Shown here: one piece after another, positions 27,112 to 37,479 of the stretch
How positions within the stretch are numbered: position 1 is the first letter of the stretch
Layout of the letters: each line of letters begins with the position of its first letter
Assembly: GCF_015999545.1 (NCBI RefSeq)
Contig: NZ_CP065546.1
Location: forward strand, 1,674,001 to 1,738,000
DNA: 64,000 bases
Direction of reading: 5' to 3'
Source: Lysinibacillus sp. JNUCC-52
GTDB lineage: Bacteria > Bacillota > Bacilli > Bacillales_A > Planococcaceae
Made by a program: the position numbers and the translations under genes
The notes under the pieces: generated by a model
What the model saw: only the letters and a program-made list of their open reading frames with translations
Database searches by the model: none
Told to the model about the DNA's origin: nothing

Positions 27112-27140
27112 AATACGATGCATTTTGCATCGTATTTTTC
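27112..27140 (+). terminator. Terminator of rqcH
   Basis: AATACGATGCA and TGCATCGTATT form a perfect 11-bp stem with a three-base loop followed by TTTT-C-TTTTT, beginning eight nt past the rqcH stop. Confidence 0.9.
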
Positions 27141-27355
27141 TTTTTCTAAAATCCTCCTCCGTAATGTGTACTATAAATAGATAAAAATCCATGACATTTG
27201 TGATTTTCACAGACTATGTTCCCTATATCGGTATTTTAAGATTACCACAATGAACATTCTGCACTGTTTCTACCTTCTGTTATTGACTTCTAGCCTCCAC
27301 GATGTCTTAATTTAACTATAAAAATTTTTCTCAATTCGGAAAGGGCGTATTCACT

Positions 27356-29041
27356 ATGTCTGTAGGCAAAAAGTTAAGCTTCGGTTTTTTCTCGATAATC
27401 TTTACCTTATTCCTGTCTTTGCTTATTTTATTTATCCAATTTACTAAAATTGAAAATAAAGTAGAAGAAGCTTTAGAAAAACGTGTCTCTTTAGTTGAAC
27501 TATCAGATAATATTAAAATTGAATTGGCAATGCAAGGTCTTTTTATTCGTGCAATATTTATAGAAGATACTCCATATAATAAGGAGAGTTTTGAAAAATA
27601 TGCATTAATGCTTGATGAGCATGTTGACGAAATTACAGAAAAAGCAGATTCACCTGATATGATTGAGTACGCTAAAGAGCTTAATACATATAACAATGAT
27701 TTTAACAAAGCAGCTGATGCTGTTTTGGCTTTACACGAAGAAGGTAATATAGAAGAAGCTTTAAAAAAAGTAAATGGTGAAGCCCAACAAGCGAACAGAG
27801 GACTATCAGATGTCTCTGATAAAATTGTAGACTATCAAAAGAATCAATTAGAAATTATTACCAAGGAATCGAAACAGGCAGTAAAAAATTCTCAAATTAT
27901 TTCTGTCATTGCAATTATTATCGGTGTAACACTCGGTATCTTCCTTATGTTCTATGTACAACGCAAAATTACTCGTCCTTTAAAATCCGTTGTAGCCGCA
28001 GCTAATAATATTGCAAACGGTGAATTATATCACCAAGATATCGCGAATCAATCGAAAGATGAAATTGGCCAACTGGCAATATCTTTTAACACGATGAAAA
28101 GCAACGTCCGTAATTTAATGACACATATACAAGAAAACTCTGAACATTTAACAGGTGCAGCTGAGGAGTTAACAGCCTCTACCGAAGAAGTTTCAGCTAC
28201 AACCGAAGAGGTAACTTCCCGTATTAATGAAACCGCTACTTCAGCCGCAGCTGCAACAATCGCTGCAAAGGAAAGTGCTGCTGCTATGGATGAAACTGCT
28301 ACAGGTGTACAACGTATTGCTGAAGCAACACAACAACTTCACCAAAATGCTATTGCTACATCGGAAACAGCCAACAGTGGTAACAACATAATAGAAGAAG
28401 CTCAACAACAAATGAATGTTATCAATGATTCAACACAACTAATTAACACGCTCGTTCAAAAACTGAGTAAACAATCAGTAGAAATAAGCAATATTACAGA
28501 AGTCATAACAACAATTACCGATCAAACAAATTTACTTGCACTTAATGCCGCAATCGAAGCAGCCCGTGCTGGTGAACACGGTAAAGGCTTCGCTGTAGTA
28601 GCTGATGAGGTCCGCAAGCTAGCGGAAGAATCAAAACAATCTGCCAATCAAATTGTCGCTTTAACACAAGACATCCAGCAAGATACTAAAAATGTTGAAA
28701 AGGCAGTATTTGATGGCCTTCATTCTGTAACAGATGGTGTTAAAATGATAGGAAATGCAGGGCTAGCCTTTGAATCCATCGTACAAGCAATTAATACAAT
28801 GTCAGATCAAATTGAAGATATTTCTGCAACTTCTGAAGAAATATCCGCTAGCGCTGAACAAGTTGCTGCATCGGTTGCTGAAATTGCTTACGGTGCTTCT
28901 GCAAGTGCTGACAATACACAAATTATCGCTGATGCGATGATAGAACAAGCAGCGACAATCCAACAAGTAAACTTAGTTGCAACAGATTTAAGTGAAAAGG
29001 CTCTCGATTTACAAGATCAGATTCATCAGTTTAAGTTATAA
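27356..29041 (+). CDS. Methyl-accepting chemotaxis protein
   Basis: A 561-residue transmembrane chemoreceptor. It has an N-terminal membrane segment (about 9-32), an extracytoplasmic helical sensor of about 150 residues that looks like a four-helix-bundle type, a second membrane helix (about 182-203), a HAMP domain (about 204-258) and a long cytoplasmic signalling coiled coil. The hairpin tip is the highly conserved [19 protein letters not shown] region (about 387-405), which binds CheA/CheW. No gene of chemotaxis signalling is nearby, so it is an orphan receptor. It lies just upstream of three peptide transporters, so sensing of peptides or binding-protein-peptide complexes is possible but unproven. 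Confidence 0.92.
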   Translation: MSVGKKLSFGFFSIIFTLFLSLLILFIQFTKIENKVEEALEKRVSLVELSDNIKIELAMQGLFIRAIFIEDTPYNKESFEKYALMLDEHVDEITEKADSPDMIEYAKELNTYNNDFNKAADAVLALHEEGNIEEALKKVNGEAQQANRGLSDVSDKIVDYQKNQLEIITKESKQAVKNSQIISVIAIIIGVTLGIFLMFYVQRKITRPLKSVVAAANNIANGELYHQDIANQSKDEIGQLAISFNTMKSNVRNLMTHIQENSEHLTGAAEELTASTEEVSATTEEVTSRINETATSAAAATIAAKESAAAMDETATGVQRIAEATQQLHQNAIATSETANSGNNIIEEAQQQMNVINDSTQLINTLVQKLSKQSVEISNITEVITTITDQTNLLALNAAIEAARAGEHGKGFAVVADEVRKLAEESKQSANQIVALTQDIQQDTKNVEKAVFDGLHSVTDGVKMIGNAGLAFESIVQAINTMSDQIEDISATSEEISASAEQVAASVAEIAYGASASADNTQIIADAMIEQAATIQQVNLVATDLSEKALDLQDQIHQFKL

Positions 29042-29049
29042 ACTTTAAA

Positions 29050-29087
29050 GAAGCACTCCAGGCATGAAGTTTGCCTGGGGTGTTTTT
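29050..29087 (+). terminator. Terminator of the chemoreceptor gene
   Basis: CACTCCAGGCA pairs with TGCCTGGGGTG (one G-T pair) and is followed by TTTTTAT, nine nt past the stop. Confidence 0.88.
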
Positions 29088-29089
29088 AT

Positions 29090-29750
29090 ATCTATATATT
29101 TATCAATCATTCAGTTATGTAGACGAACATTAAATAAAAAGTTAGTAAAACATCTTTTTTATACAAATTACATATGGCTTTGTAAATTTTTGCTGAAAAA
29201 TAGAAAAATAAACTTAATATTGATTTCTAAAAGTTCCAAAATCACTCCTTTTCATGTCTGCAGCATCTTTCTAAAGCGTCGTTGTATTATTTTAAAAAAA
29301 TATTAGACTACTATTTTGCACTCCAATGGTTCTATTTTATCTATTAAATTGCATGCTATTTCATACATATTTCTCTCCTTTTCCCTTTTTTTCTCTCTTA
29401 AAGCTAAATACTAGATAAATACAAAACAAAATTTTTATATATCATTTATAGATAGTATTATTCATATTTTTAGATTAGAAATTACAAGAAATTCCCTTAT
29501 AAAAAATCATATTCACTTAGTTTTACGATGATTTTCTACAAAACTATGTAAATTTCTTAATGTATAACAACCGTGACTTTTGAATCATTTTTTATTCGGT
29601 CGTAATATTATCAAAAAAATAGGAATTTTCCGTATAGTAAATCATTTTTTCGATTTTGTTTTATTTTTGATATTTTTAGCTGTTTTAAATCAAATTCTCA
29701 TTATTTAAACACTTTTTTACACTAAAGTGATAGACCGAAGAAAATTATTA
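29090..29750. other. AT-rich intergenic region before opp operon A
   Basis: About 660 nt of very AT-rich DNA. One 80-codon frame exists but has no ribosome binding site and a low-complexity translation, so I do not call a gene. No structured RNA or repeat is recognised. Confidence 0.4.
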
Positions 29751-29753
29751 TTC

Positions 29754-29781
29754 TTGTAAATGTCAGATAATACTATATAAA
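29754..29781 (+). promoter_or_regulatory. Candidate promoter of opp operon A with a CodY-like box
   Basis: TTGTAA (29754-29759) and TATAAA (29776-29781) are spaced by 16 nt. A CodY-like 15-mer, AAATGTCAGATAATA (29758-29772), fills the spacer; it matches AATTTTCWGAAAATT at 11 of 15 positions, so it is the weakest of the boxes at the three opp operons. The gene start is about 95 nt further on. Confidence 0.4.
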
Positions 29782-29874
29782 TTTGAATCTTTTTTATTTT
29801 GTGCACAATGACTTTTTTGGTATATTAAATAGGAGCTTCACAAAAGGCTTAAAAATTGTATAAGGGGGATTCAC

Positions 29875-31530
29875 ATGAATAAGAACAAAAAGTTTTTATT
29901 ACTAACAGTCCTTGCAGTATTTTCACTAGTACTTGCTGCATGTGGCTTCGGTGGAGATTCGTCTGACAAAGCAAAAGACGATAAAAAAGATTCTGGTTCT
30001 TCAGAAACAGCTTCTTCAAAAGAGTTGAATGTAGTTGTAGCTTCTGAGCCGCCATCTTTACATCCACAACTTGCAACAGATACAACTTCTGGAGCAATTC
30101 TTCAAAATGTATTTGAAGGTTTAATGGTTTTAGACCTTGATGGAAAACCAGCTCCTGGTATGGCAGAAAGCTATACAGAGAGTGAAGATTTATTAACTTA
30201 CACTTTCAAATTACGTGATGCAAAATGGACAAACGGAGATCCAGTAGTTGCTGGCGACTTCGAATATGCTTGGAAATGGGCTTTAAATCCTGAAAACTTA
30301 TCAGAGTACGCATCTTTACTTTACCCAATTAAAGGCGCTGAAGCTTATAACTTAGGCGAAGGTTCTGCTGATGATGTTGGTGTTAAAGCTGAAGATGACA
30401 AAACTTTAGTTGTAACTTTACAACAACCAACTGCTTACTTCTTAGAGTTAGTTGCATTTAAAACATATGCTCCTTTAAATCAAAAAGTAGTTGAAGGCAA
30501 TGATAACTGGTACACTGATGCTGGTGAAAACTTCGTAACGAACGGACCATTCACATTAGATACTTGGAAACACAATGATTCAGTAGTATTAAAGAAAAAC
30601 CCTGAGTATTGGGATGCTTCTAGTGTAGCTCTAGATACTGTAAACATTGGTATGGTTGAAAATGAAGCAACTGCTTCAACAATGTTCAAAACTGGAGAAA
30701 TCGATTATTTAGGTTCTCCTTATCAAACAGTTTCACTTGATGAAATTGATGGCTTTAAAGCAGACGGTTCATTACAAATCGCTGACTATGCTGGTGTATA
30801 CTGGTATAAATTCAATACAACAGACAAAATTACTGGAAACGCTAACATCCGTAAAGCGTTAACTTTAGCAATCGATCGTCAAGGCTTAATTGACAACATT
30901 ACTAAAGGTGAACAAAAACCTGCTTTAGGTATGGTTCCATCTGCAATTAGCGGTTTTGAAGAAGACCGTGGTTACTTCAAAGATAACGATATCGAAGGTG
31001 CTAAAGCAGCACTTGAAGCTGGTATGAAAGAACTTGGTATTAAAGATCCAAAAGATCTTAAAATTAATGTTTCATTCAATACAAGTGAAGGACATGCTTC
31101 TATTGCTCAATTCATCCAAGAAGGCTGGAGCAAAAACCTTGGTATTACTGTAGGTCTTGATAACTCTGAATGGCAAGTGTATTTAGAAAAACTTAACGTT
31201 CTTGACTACCAAGTAGGACGTATGGGTTGGATTGCTGACTACAACGATGCTTATTCATTCCTTGAAATGTATGATACAGCAGCAAATGGTAACAACGATA
31301 CAGGCTGGGAAAACCCTAAATACAAAGAATTGTTAAAACAATCTATTGCTGAAGGTGATTCTGCTAAACGTTTAGACCTATTAAAACAAGCTGAATCTAT
31401 CGCAGTTTCTGAATTCCCTGTTGCGCCAATCTACTACTACACTAACCTTTCAGTAGTTGATAAAAAAGTTAAAAACATGGTTCCAGATATTTTAGGTAAC
31501 ATTAAACTTAAATATGTTGATGTGGAATAA
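29875..31530 (+). CDS. oppA: Oligopeptide ABC transporter substrate-binding lipoprotein (operon A)
   Basis: Extracellular peptide-binding lipoprotein of the SBP_bac_5 family, 551 residues. The signal peptide ends in a lipobox LVLAACG with lipidated Cys at about residue 23, followed by a Ser/Lys/Asp-rich linker; mature sequence begins with NVVVASEPPSLHPQ, the usual first strand. Family features include EGLMVLDLDGKPAPGMAESY-type and ALTLAIDRQGLI segments. It is the first gene of an SBP-B-C-D-F operon, the classic Bacillus oppABCDF order. Ribosome binding site is AAGGGGGA. Codon use is strongly biased to highly expressed codons, and a terminator-like hairpin follows. Confidence 0.9.
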   Translation: MNKNKKFLLLTVLAVFSLVLAACGFGGDSSDKAKDDKKDSGSSETASSKELNVVVASEPPSLHPQLATDTTSGAILQNVFEGLMVLDLDGKPAPGMAESYTESEDLLTYTFKLRDAKWTNGDPVVAGDFEYAWKWALNPENLSEYASLLYPIKGAEAYNLGEGSADDVGVKAEDDKTLVVTLQQPTAYFLELVAFKTYAPLNQKVVEGNDNWYTDAGENFVTNGPFTLDTWKHNDSVVLKKNPEYWDASSVALDTVNIGMVENEATASTMFKTGEIDYLGSPYQTVSLDEIDGFKADGSLQIADYAGVYWYKFNTTDKITGNANIRKALTLAIDRQGLIDNITKGEQKPALGMVPSAISGFEEDRGYFKDNDIEGAKAALEAGMKELGIKDPKDLKINVSFNTSEGHASIAQFIQEGWSKNLGITVGLDNSEWQVYLEKLNVLDYQVGRMGWIADYNDAYSFLEMYDTAANGNNDTGWENPKYKELLKQSIAEGDSAKRLDLLKQAESIAVSEFPVAPIYYYTNLSVVDKKVKNMVPDILGNIKLKYVDVE

Positions 31531-31570
31531 TTTTCACTACTGAATCTTTTATCTTTTAAGCTCTACAGCG

Positions 31571-31614
31571 AAGAGCTGCCTCGTGGCCACTTCGGCGCGA
31601 GTCAGCTCTTTTTA
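31571..31614 (+). terminator. Intra-operon terminator/attenuator between oppA and oppB
   Basis: AAGAGCTG...CTCG pairs with CGAG..CAGCTCTT and is followed by TTTTT. It sits in the 139-nt gap between oppA and oppB, so part of the transcripts should stop here, giving more binding protein than permease. Confidence 0.75.
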
Positions 31615-31669
31615 AAATACGAAGGCATTTATTTGTCAGAAAATTGACAAATAGAAGGAGGAGTTTTAT

Positions 31670-32599
31670 GTGATTAAATATATTTTGAAAAGGCTGATGT
31701 ATATACTTCTCGCGCTTTTCGTCATCGTAACGGCTACGTTTTTCTTAATGCGTCTTGCTCCAGGTAGTCCTTTTGCAAGTGAACGTAATTTCCCTCCTCA
31801 AATTGAGGAAAAGTTAAACGAAACGTATGGATTAAATAACCCTTGGTATATTCAATATAAAGATTATTTAATCGATACGGCCTCATTTAATTTCGGTGAG
31901 TCTATGAAGTATAAAGCGCGTTCTACAAATGATATGATTAATGAGAGCTTCCCAGTTTCGTTAACACTTGGGATTGAAGCTATGCTACTGGCGATTGGAT
32001 TCGGTGTATTAATAGGCGTAGTTTCAGCGCTTTATCATAATAAATGGCCGGATTATTTGGCAACGACCTTTGCGGTGCTCGGTATTTCAGTACCATCATT
32101 TATTTTGGCAGGCTTAATGCAGTATTTCTTAGCATTTAAATTAGGCTGGTTCCCTGTTAGTGGATGGAAGGGCTTCATCTATAGTGTTTTACCTGCCCTT
32201 GCTATCGCATTCTCACACATGGGCTTTATCGCAAAATTAACACGTTCAAGTATGCTTGAGCAAAATAGCAGTGATTATGTAAAAATGGCACGTGCTAAAG
32301 GAATTGGCAAATGGACAATCGTTTTCCGCCATACTTTACGAAATTCCTTACTGCCAGTTCTTACTTACCTTGGACCATTAACAGCTGGTGTTGTAACAGG
32401 TAGTTTCATCGTTGAACAAATATTCGCAATCCCTGGTCTAGGTAAACACTTTGTACAAAGTATTACAAACCGTGATTACACAGTTATCATGGGAACGACA
32501 GTGTTCTATTCAATCATCCTTTTATTTGCGGTATTAATTGTCGATATTCTATATAGCATTGTTGATCCGCGAATTAAGTTGAAGGGAGCGAAAAAGTAA
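31670..32599 (+). CDS. oppB: Oligopeptide ABC transporter permease OppB-type (operon A)
   Basis: A 309-residue inner permease subunit with six hydrophobic segments. The N-terminal helix and MRLAPGSPF motif are typical of OppB/DppB, and the cytoplasmic EAA loop (YVKMARAKGIGKWTIVFRH) contacts the ATPases. The GTG start lies seven nt after AGGAGGAG; an ATG overlapping it is immediately followed by a stop codon (ATGTGA). The stop codon overlaps the oppC start by one base (TAATG), giving translational coupling. Confidence 0.93.
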   Translation: MIKYILKRLMYILLALFVIVTATFFLMRLAPGSPFASERNFPPQIEEKLNETYGLNNPWYIQYKDYLIDTASFNFGESMKYKARSTNDMINESFPVSLTLGIEAMLLAIGFGVLIGVVSALYHNKWPDYLATTFAVLGISVPSFILAGLMQYFLAFKLGWFPVSGWKGFIYSVLPALAIAFSHMGFIAKLTRSSMLEQNSSDYVKMARAKGIGKWTIVFRHTLRNSLLPVLTYLGPLTAGVVTGSFIVEQIFAIPGLGKHFVQSITNRDYTVIMGTTVFYSIILLFAVLIVDILYSIVDPRIKLKGAKK

Positions 32600-33519
32600 T
32601 GACACAGCAACCGATTAACAAAGATATGTTTAAAATTGTCGGTGGAAATCATGAAGCAACAGATAAATTAGCTGATAAATCCGTTTCCTTCTGGAAGGAA
32701 GTATTTATTCGCTTTTCACATAATAAAATGGCAATTTTCGGTTTAATTACACTGATTATCGTTATTATCATGGCGATTACTGTTCCAATGCTTTCACAAT
32801 ATAAATATAGCGATCAACTTGGTGTTTACAACAGTCCCCCATCTGCTGATTTTTGGTTTGGGACAGATGATTTAGGTCGTGATATTTTCGTACGTATTTG
32901 GGCAGGTGCTCGTATTTCCCTATTCATCGGGATTACAGCGGCTATTATTGACTTAGTGATTGGTGTTCTTTGGGGAAGTATTTCAGGTTTAGCAGGTGGT
33001 CGTGTTGATAATATTATGATGCGTATTGCCGACGTATTAACAGCTGTGCCTTACCTTTTAGTTGTAATCGTTTTATTAGTAGTTTTACAACCAGGTTTAT
33101 TCCCTATGATTATCGCTCTTTCGATTACAGGCTGGATTAGCATGGCTCGTATCGTTCGTGGTGAAGTATTATCCATTAAAAATCAAGAATATGTACTAGC
33201 TGCACGTACTTTAGGTGCGAGCACAATGCATTTAATCTTAAAACATTTAATTCCAAATGCACTTGGTGCTATTTTAGTAACAATGACTCTAACAATTCCG
33301 TCTGCTATTTTCACTGAGTCATTCTTAAGTTATTTAGGACTTGGTGTTCCTGCTCCGCATGCTTCATGGGGTACAATGGCATCTGAAGGGAATAAAGCTA
33401 TTACAAATGCTCCTTGGCGTTTAATTTTCCCAGCAGTATTTATCTCGCTAACAATCTTTGCGTTTAACGCTGTTGGTGACGGCTTACGTGATGCACTAGA
33501 TCCAAAACTACGTAAATAA
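32599..33519 (+). CDS. oppC: Oligopeptide ABC transporter permease OppC-type (operon A)
   Basis: A 306-residue permease subunit with a cytosolic N-terminal tail, an OppC-type N-terminal membrane segment and the signature FGTDDLGRDIFVRIWAGAR (about 91-109) before the transport core. The EAA loop reads YVLAARTLGASTMHLILKH. It forms a heterodimer with OppB. It is coupled to oppB by overlap and precedes oppD by 13 nt. Confidence 0.93.
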   Translation: MTQQPINKDMFKIVGGNHEATDKLADKSVSFWKEVFIRFSHNKMAIFGLITLIIVIIMAITVPMLSQYKYSDQLGVYNSPPSADFWFGTDDLGRDIFVRIWAGARISLFIGITAAIIDLVIGVLWGSISGLAGGRVDNIMMRIADVLTAVPYLLVVIVLLVVLQPGLFPMIIALSITGWISMARIVRGEVLSIKNQEYVLAARTLGASTMHLILKHLIPNALGAILVTMTLTIPSAIFTESFLSYLGLGVPAPHASWGTMASEGNKAITNAPWRLIFPAVFISLTIFAFNAVGDGLRDALDPKLRK

Positions 33520-33532
33520 GGAGGTGGCCGAA

Positions 33533-34588
33533 ATGAGTAAAACAATTTTAGAAGTAAAAGATTTAAAAATTAACTTTAAAACATATGCAGGACTTGTCCA
33601 TGCTGTGCGTGGTGTAAACTTTGATTTAAAAGAAGGTGAAACACTAGCAATCGTTGGTGAATCTGGCTCTGGTAAGAGTGTTACGAGTAATGCCTTAATG
33701 AAATTAATTCCACAGCCACCTGGTATTTATGAGTCAGGACAAATTTTATTTAACGGTCGTGATTTAATTCCACTTACTGATAAAGAAATGTCAAAAGTAC
33801 GCGGAAATGATATTGCTATGATCTTCCAGGATCCAATGACAAGTTTGAATCCAACTATGAAGGTCGGACGTCAAATAACTGAAGTAATTTTGCAACATAA
33901 GAAAGTTTCGAAGGCTGATGCTAAAAATCGCGCAATCGAACTTTTAACGCAAGTAGGTATTCCATTCCCTGAAAAACGTTACAATCAATATCCACATGAG
34001 TTTTCAGGCGGGATGCGTCAACGTGTTGTAATCGCTATCGCACTTGCTGCTGATCCTAAGCTGTTAATTGCCGATGAGCCAACAACAGCATTGGACGTAA
34101 CAATCCAAGCACAAATTTTAGAATTAATGAAAGAAATTCAAAAAAGTTCTAAAACTTCTATCATTTTCATTACGCATGACTTAGGCGTTGTAGCTAACGT
34201 GGCAGACCGCGTAGCCGTTATGTATGCTGGTCAAATCGTCGAGTATGGTACAGTAAATGATATTTTCTATAATCCAAAACATCCTTATACATGGGGATTA
34301 CTTGGTTCTATGCCTGATTTAGATAGTAATGAGGACGAGCTATTACGTACGATTCCTGGTTCACCTCCAGATCTTACTAACCCTCCAAAGGGAGATGCTT
34401 TTGCTGCTCGTAACGAATTTGCAATGGCGATTGACTATGAGCAAGAGCCGCCAATGTTCCAAGTAAGCGATACTCACTTTGCAAAAACTTGGTTGTTACA
34501 TCCTGATGCGCCAAAAATTCCACTTCCAGATGCGGTTGCTAAACGTATTGAGGGCTTTTTAGCGAAGGAGGCAGAATTCAATGACTAA
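33533..34588 (+). CDS. oppD: Oligopeptide ABC transporter ATPase OppD-type (operon A)
   Basis: A 351-residue nucleotide-binding subunit with Walker A GESGSGKSV, signature FSGGMRQRV, Walker [14 protein letters not shown] and switch His in ITHDLG. The start is the ATG at 33533 behind AAGGAGGTGG; a GTG at 33524 lies inside that site. The C-terminal oligopeptide-transporter extension reads GDAFAARNEFAMAID where many DppD/OppD proteins have a four-Cys motif, so this copy lacks an iron-sulfur site. The sequence overlaps oppF by eight nt. Confidence 0.93.
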   Translation: MSKTILEVKDLKINFKTYAGLVHAVRGVNFDLKEGETLAIVGESGSGKSVTSNALMKLIPQPPGIYESGQILFNGRDLIPLTDKEMSKVRGNDIAMIFQDPMTSLNPTMKVGRQITEVILQHKKVSKADAKNRAIELLTQVGIPFPEKRYNQYPHEFSGGMRQRVVIAIALAADPKLLIADEPTTALDVTIQAQILELMKEIQKSSKTSIIFITHDLGVVANVADRVAVMYAGQIVEYGTVNDIFYNPKHPYTWGLLGSMPDLDSNEDELLRTIPGSPPDLTNPPKGDAFAARNEFAMAIDYEQEPPMFQVSDTHFAKTWLLHPDAPKIPLPDAVAKRIEGFLAKEAEFND

Positions 34589-35507
34589 AACAGGTGCAAA
34601 AAAAATTCTTGAAATTAAAAACGTAAAGCAATATTTCGGTTCATCAAACAACCCTATTAAAGCTGTTGATGGTATTAGCTTTGATGTTTATGAAGGTGAA
34701 ACACTTGGACTTGTTGGAGAATCAGGCTGTGGTAAATCGACGACTGGTCGCTCAATCATTCGCCTATATGATATTACAGAGGGTGAAATTATTTTCGACG
34801 GTGAAAATGTCCATGGTAAAAAATCGAAGAGCGATTTAAAGAAATTTAATCGTCAAATGCAAATGATTTTCCAAGATCCATACGCATCGTTAAACCCTCG
34901 TATGACAGCTGGAGAAATCATTGCAGAAGCTTTCGATATTCATGGTTTATATACGGATAAGAAAGAACGTCGCGAAAAAATCAACCAATTGCTTGAAGCT
35001 GTAGGTTTAAACAAAGAGCACGCAAATCGTTACGCACATGAATTCTCAGGTGGTCAACGTCAACGTATTGGTATCGCTCGTGCGCTTAGCTTAGATCCTA
35101 AGTTCATCATTGCCGATGAACCAATCTCTGCACTTGACGTATCGATTCAAGCGCAAGTTGTTAACTTATTAAAACAACTACAAAAAGAACGTGGCTTAAC
35201 ATACCTTTTCATTGCCCATGACCTTTCAATGGTTAAATACATCAGTGATCGTATCGCTGTTATGTACCGTGGTAAAATTATGGAAATTGGTAAAGCTGAT
35301 GATATTTACAATCATCCTGTTCATCCTTATACAAAATCATTATTATCAGCAATTCCGCTTCCAGACCCAATGTCAGAAAAACGCCGTCAACGTATTCCTT
35401 ACAAGCATACAGAAGTTGATGAAAGCGCAACATATCATGAAGTTGGCGAACAACATTATGTATATGGCACTGCTGACCTTGTGAAAACTTGGGTTGCCAA
35501 TAAATAA
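34581..35507 (+). CDS. oppF: Oligopeptide ABC transporter ATPase OppF-type (operon A)
   Basis: A 308-residue nucleotide-binding subunit with Walker [12 protein letters not shown], signature [10 protein letters not shown], Walker [14 protein letters not shown] and IAHDLS. It pairs with OppD. The C-terminal extension has no Cys motif. It ends operon A and is followed by a strong terminator. Confidence 0.93.
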   Translation: MTKTGAKKILEIKNVKQYFGSSNNPIKAVDGISFDVYEGETLGLVGESGCGKSTTGRSIIRLYDITEGEIIFDGENVHGKKSKSDLKKFNRQMQMIFQDPYASLNPRMTAGEIIAEAFDIHGLYTDKKERREKINQLLEAVGLNKEHANRYAHEFSGGQRQRIGIARALSLDPKFIIADEPISALDVSIQAQVVNLLKQLQKERGLTYLFIAHDLSMVKYISDRIAVMYRGKIMEIGKADDIYNHPVHPYTKSLLSAIPLPDPMSEKRRQRIPYKHTEVDESATYHEVGEQHYVYGTADLVKTWVANK

Positions 35508-35512
35508 TATAT

Positions 35513-35554
35513 GATCCATCCATTGAAAATATGCAATGGATGGATCTTTTTTTG
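35513..35554 (+). terminator. Terminator of opp operon A
   Basis: GATCCATCCATTG and CAATGGATGGATC form a perfect 13-bp stem followed by a run of seven T. It lies between convergent genes; on the minus strand no T-run follows, so it mainly serves operon A. Confidence 0.92.
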
Positions 35555-35604
35555 TTGATTCCATTACTTAAATTGTAATATATACTATTTTTACCATTAT
35601 ACAC

Positions 35605-37410
35605 TTATTTTATCGGCGCATCAGCTATTAGTTCAAGATCTTGAATCTCTGTACCCGTTTCACGATCAATATTATAGCTTTTTATGCGTTTATTGATTGC
35701 AATCGTTGATGTACTGAATAACATCGGAACAACCATTGCCTTGTCAGCCATATACTCTTGCCAAGCACGGAATGCTTTTGCACGATAAGTTACATCTAAT
35801 GCTTCTTCTGAATCTATATCATTTAATAGCTTTGTTAAATCATCAGAAACAAAGCGACTAAAGTTAAATGCGGCACCTTTACTATACAATCCCGCTGGCG
35901 ATGGGTTTGTCCCTGTACTCCACGCACCAATAAACATATCAATTTCAGGATCATCTGCTTGTACTTTATCGTAGAAGTTGTTGAATTCAATTAAACGCCC
36001 TGTCGTTAATTGCACATCTAAGCCAACCTCTTTCCAGTTTTGACGATAGTACTCAATGATTGCTTCAGCCGTATCAGAGCCTGACATCGCCGCTAAACGA
36101 ATGGTAAACTTATTGCCATCTCTATCTTCACGAATACCGTCACCATCTATATCTTTATAGCCTGCTGCATCTAATAATTCTTTCGCTTTTTCAGGATTGT
36201 AGTGATAGCCCTCAAGCGCATCATCATAGTATGTTTTAAATGCTGGTGGAATTAATGAATTGGCACGCACGCGTAACCCTTGATAAAATCGATCTGTTAC
36301 GGTTTCAATATCCATTGCATAGGCAATCGCTTTACGTAAATCAATATCATTCATTTTTGCCTTGTCATCATAAATATTTTCGCCTTTTTCTTTGTCATAT
36401 TTCCCTAATTTAAAGCCTAAATAGCTGTATGATAATTCTGGACGTCCTAATATCGAAATATTCGATAAATTTTTTATAGAATCATATTGAGTGGCTGGGA
36501 CTGAAGCGATATCAAATTGTCCTGCTTTCAATGCTTCACTAATAGTTGAAGTTGAAACGACTTGTACAACAAGCTTCTCTATTTTCGGTTTCCCTTTAAA
36601 ATAGTGCTCATTTGCTACAAACTGCACGGATTCACCATTTACGATTTGGTCAAATTTAAATGGCCCAAGTGTAATCGGATTTTTTCTGACGGCATCCGAA
36701 GAAATCAAATCTTTTACGGCAATCGAAGCTAGTTGATGCTTCGGTGCTGCATAGCCCCATAAACCATCACCACCAGAATAAATAGCTGGTGACACTTTCT
36801 TTAACGAAATTTCTATCGTTTTATCATCAATCTTTTTAATACCAGAAATTGTAGTAGCTTTGCCATCATGGTATTCTTCTGCGCCTATAATATTTTTGAA
36901 GTCATCATCATAACGCACACCTTCATAATCGGGATGACCAATAATTTCATACGGGTAGATTAAATCCTCTGCCGTTAATGGTGTGCCATCCGACCATTTC
37001 ACATCGCTTTGAATGGTGATTGTTGCCTTTTTATTATCAGTATCCACGTCCAATTTAGCTATTCCTTCATCCGTAAGCAAAAAGTCTCCATCGACCTCAA
37101 ATAGACCATTTGAAGCATAACCTGTAATGGACCCGTCTGTGGCATCCGCAGATAGCTCAGCAAGGAAAATCCCTTTGAATGGTGAATCTGAGACAAGCCC
37201 TACGTGTAATGTACCTCCTTGAATAGCATCTCCCTCATTTGTTACTTCAGTAGGTAGTAAACTTGTATCTATTTTAGTATCTTCTGTTTGAGCTGGCTTA
37301 TCATCGCTGTCTTTAGAACTGTTGGTCTGCTCTTTATCGGTAGAGTTGCAAGCAGCCAATAGCAACACGAATGCTATCATTACGGATAGTATTGTCCACT
37401 CTTTTCTCAT
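35605..37410 (-). CDS. Peptide ABC transporter substrate-binding lipoprotein, second tandem copy (operon B)
   Basis: A 601-residue SBP_bac_5 lipoprotein with lipobox LLLAACN (Cys about 21) and a Ser/Asp/Thr linker. It is a close paralogue of the next gene upstream in the operon; most of the central sequence is identical by eye, for example GYHYNPEKAKELLDAAGYK and SILGRPELSYSYLGFKLGKY segments. A DxDxDG loop (DIDGDGIRED) typical for this family is present. It is the last gene of operon B, 69 nt after its twin, with a GAGGAGGAAA ribosome binding site. Divergence from the twin is highest at both termini and around the SVPATQY segment, which may alter peptide choice. Confidence 0.9.
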   Translation of the reverse strand: MRKEWTILSVMIAFVLLLAACNSTDKEQTNSSKDSDDKPAQTEDTKIDTSLLPTEVTNEGDAIQGGTLHVGLVSDSPFKGIFLAELSADATDGSITGYASNGLFEVDGDFLLTDEGIAKLDVDTDNKKATITIQSDVKWSDGTPLTAEDLIYPYEIIGHPDYEGVRYDDDFKNIIGAEEYHDGKATTISGIKKIDDKTIEISLKKVSPAIYSGGDGLWGYAAPKHQLASIAVKDLISSDAVRKNPITLGPFKFDQIVNGESVQFVANEHYFKGKPKIEKLVVQVVSTSTISEALKAGQFDIASVPATQYDSIKNLSNISILGRPELSYSYLGFKLGKYDKEKGENIYDDKAKMNDIDLRKAIAYAMDIETVTDRFYQGLRVRANSLIPPAFKTYYDDALEGYHYNPEKAKELLDAAGYKDIDGDGIREDRDGNKFTIRLAAMSGSDTAEAIIEYYRQNWKEVGLDVQLTTGRLIEFNNFYDKVQADDPEIDMFIGAWSTGTNPSPAGLYSKGAAFNFSRFVSDDLTKLLNDIDSEEALDVTYRAKAFRAWQEYMADKAMVVPMLFSTSTIAINKRIKSYNIDRETGTEIQDLELIADAPIK

Positions 37411-37479
37411 CGATATTTCCTCCTCATTTCATCCACTGAATCTCACATCACTTTTAATAGTTTCATCATAAACATGGCT

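Noticed and set aside
29064..29306. 80-codon frame after the chemoreceptor
   Set aside because: It starts inside the terminator of the chemoreceptor gene, lacks a ribosome binding site and has AT-driven low-complexity composition.
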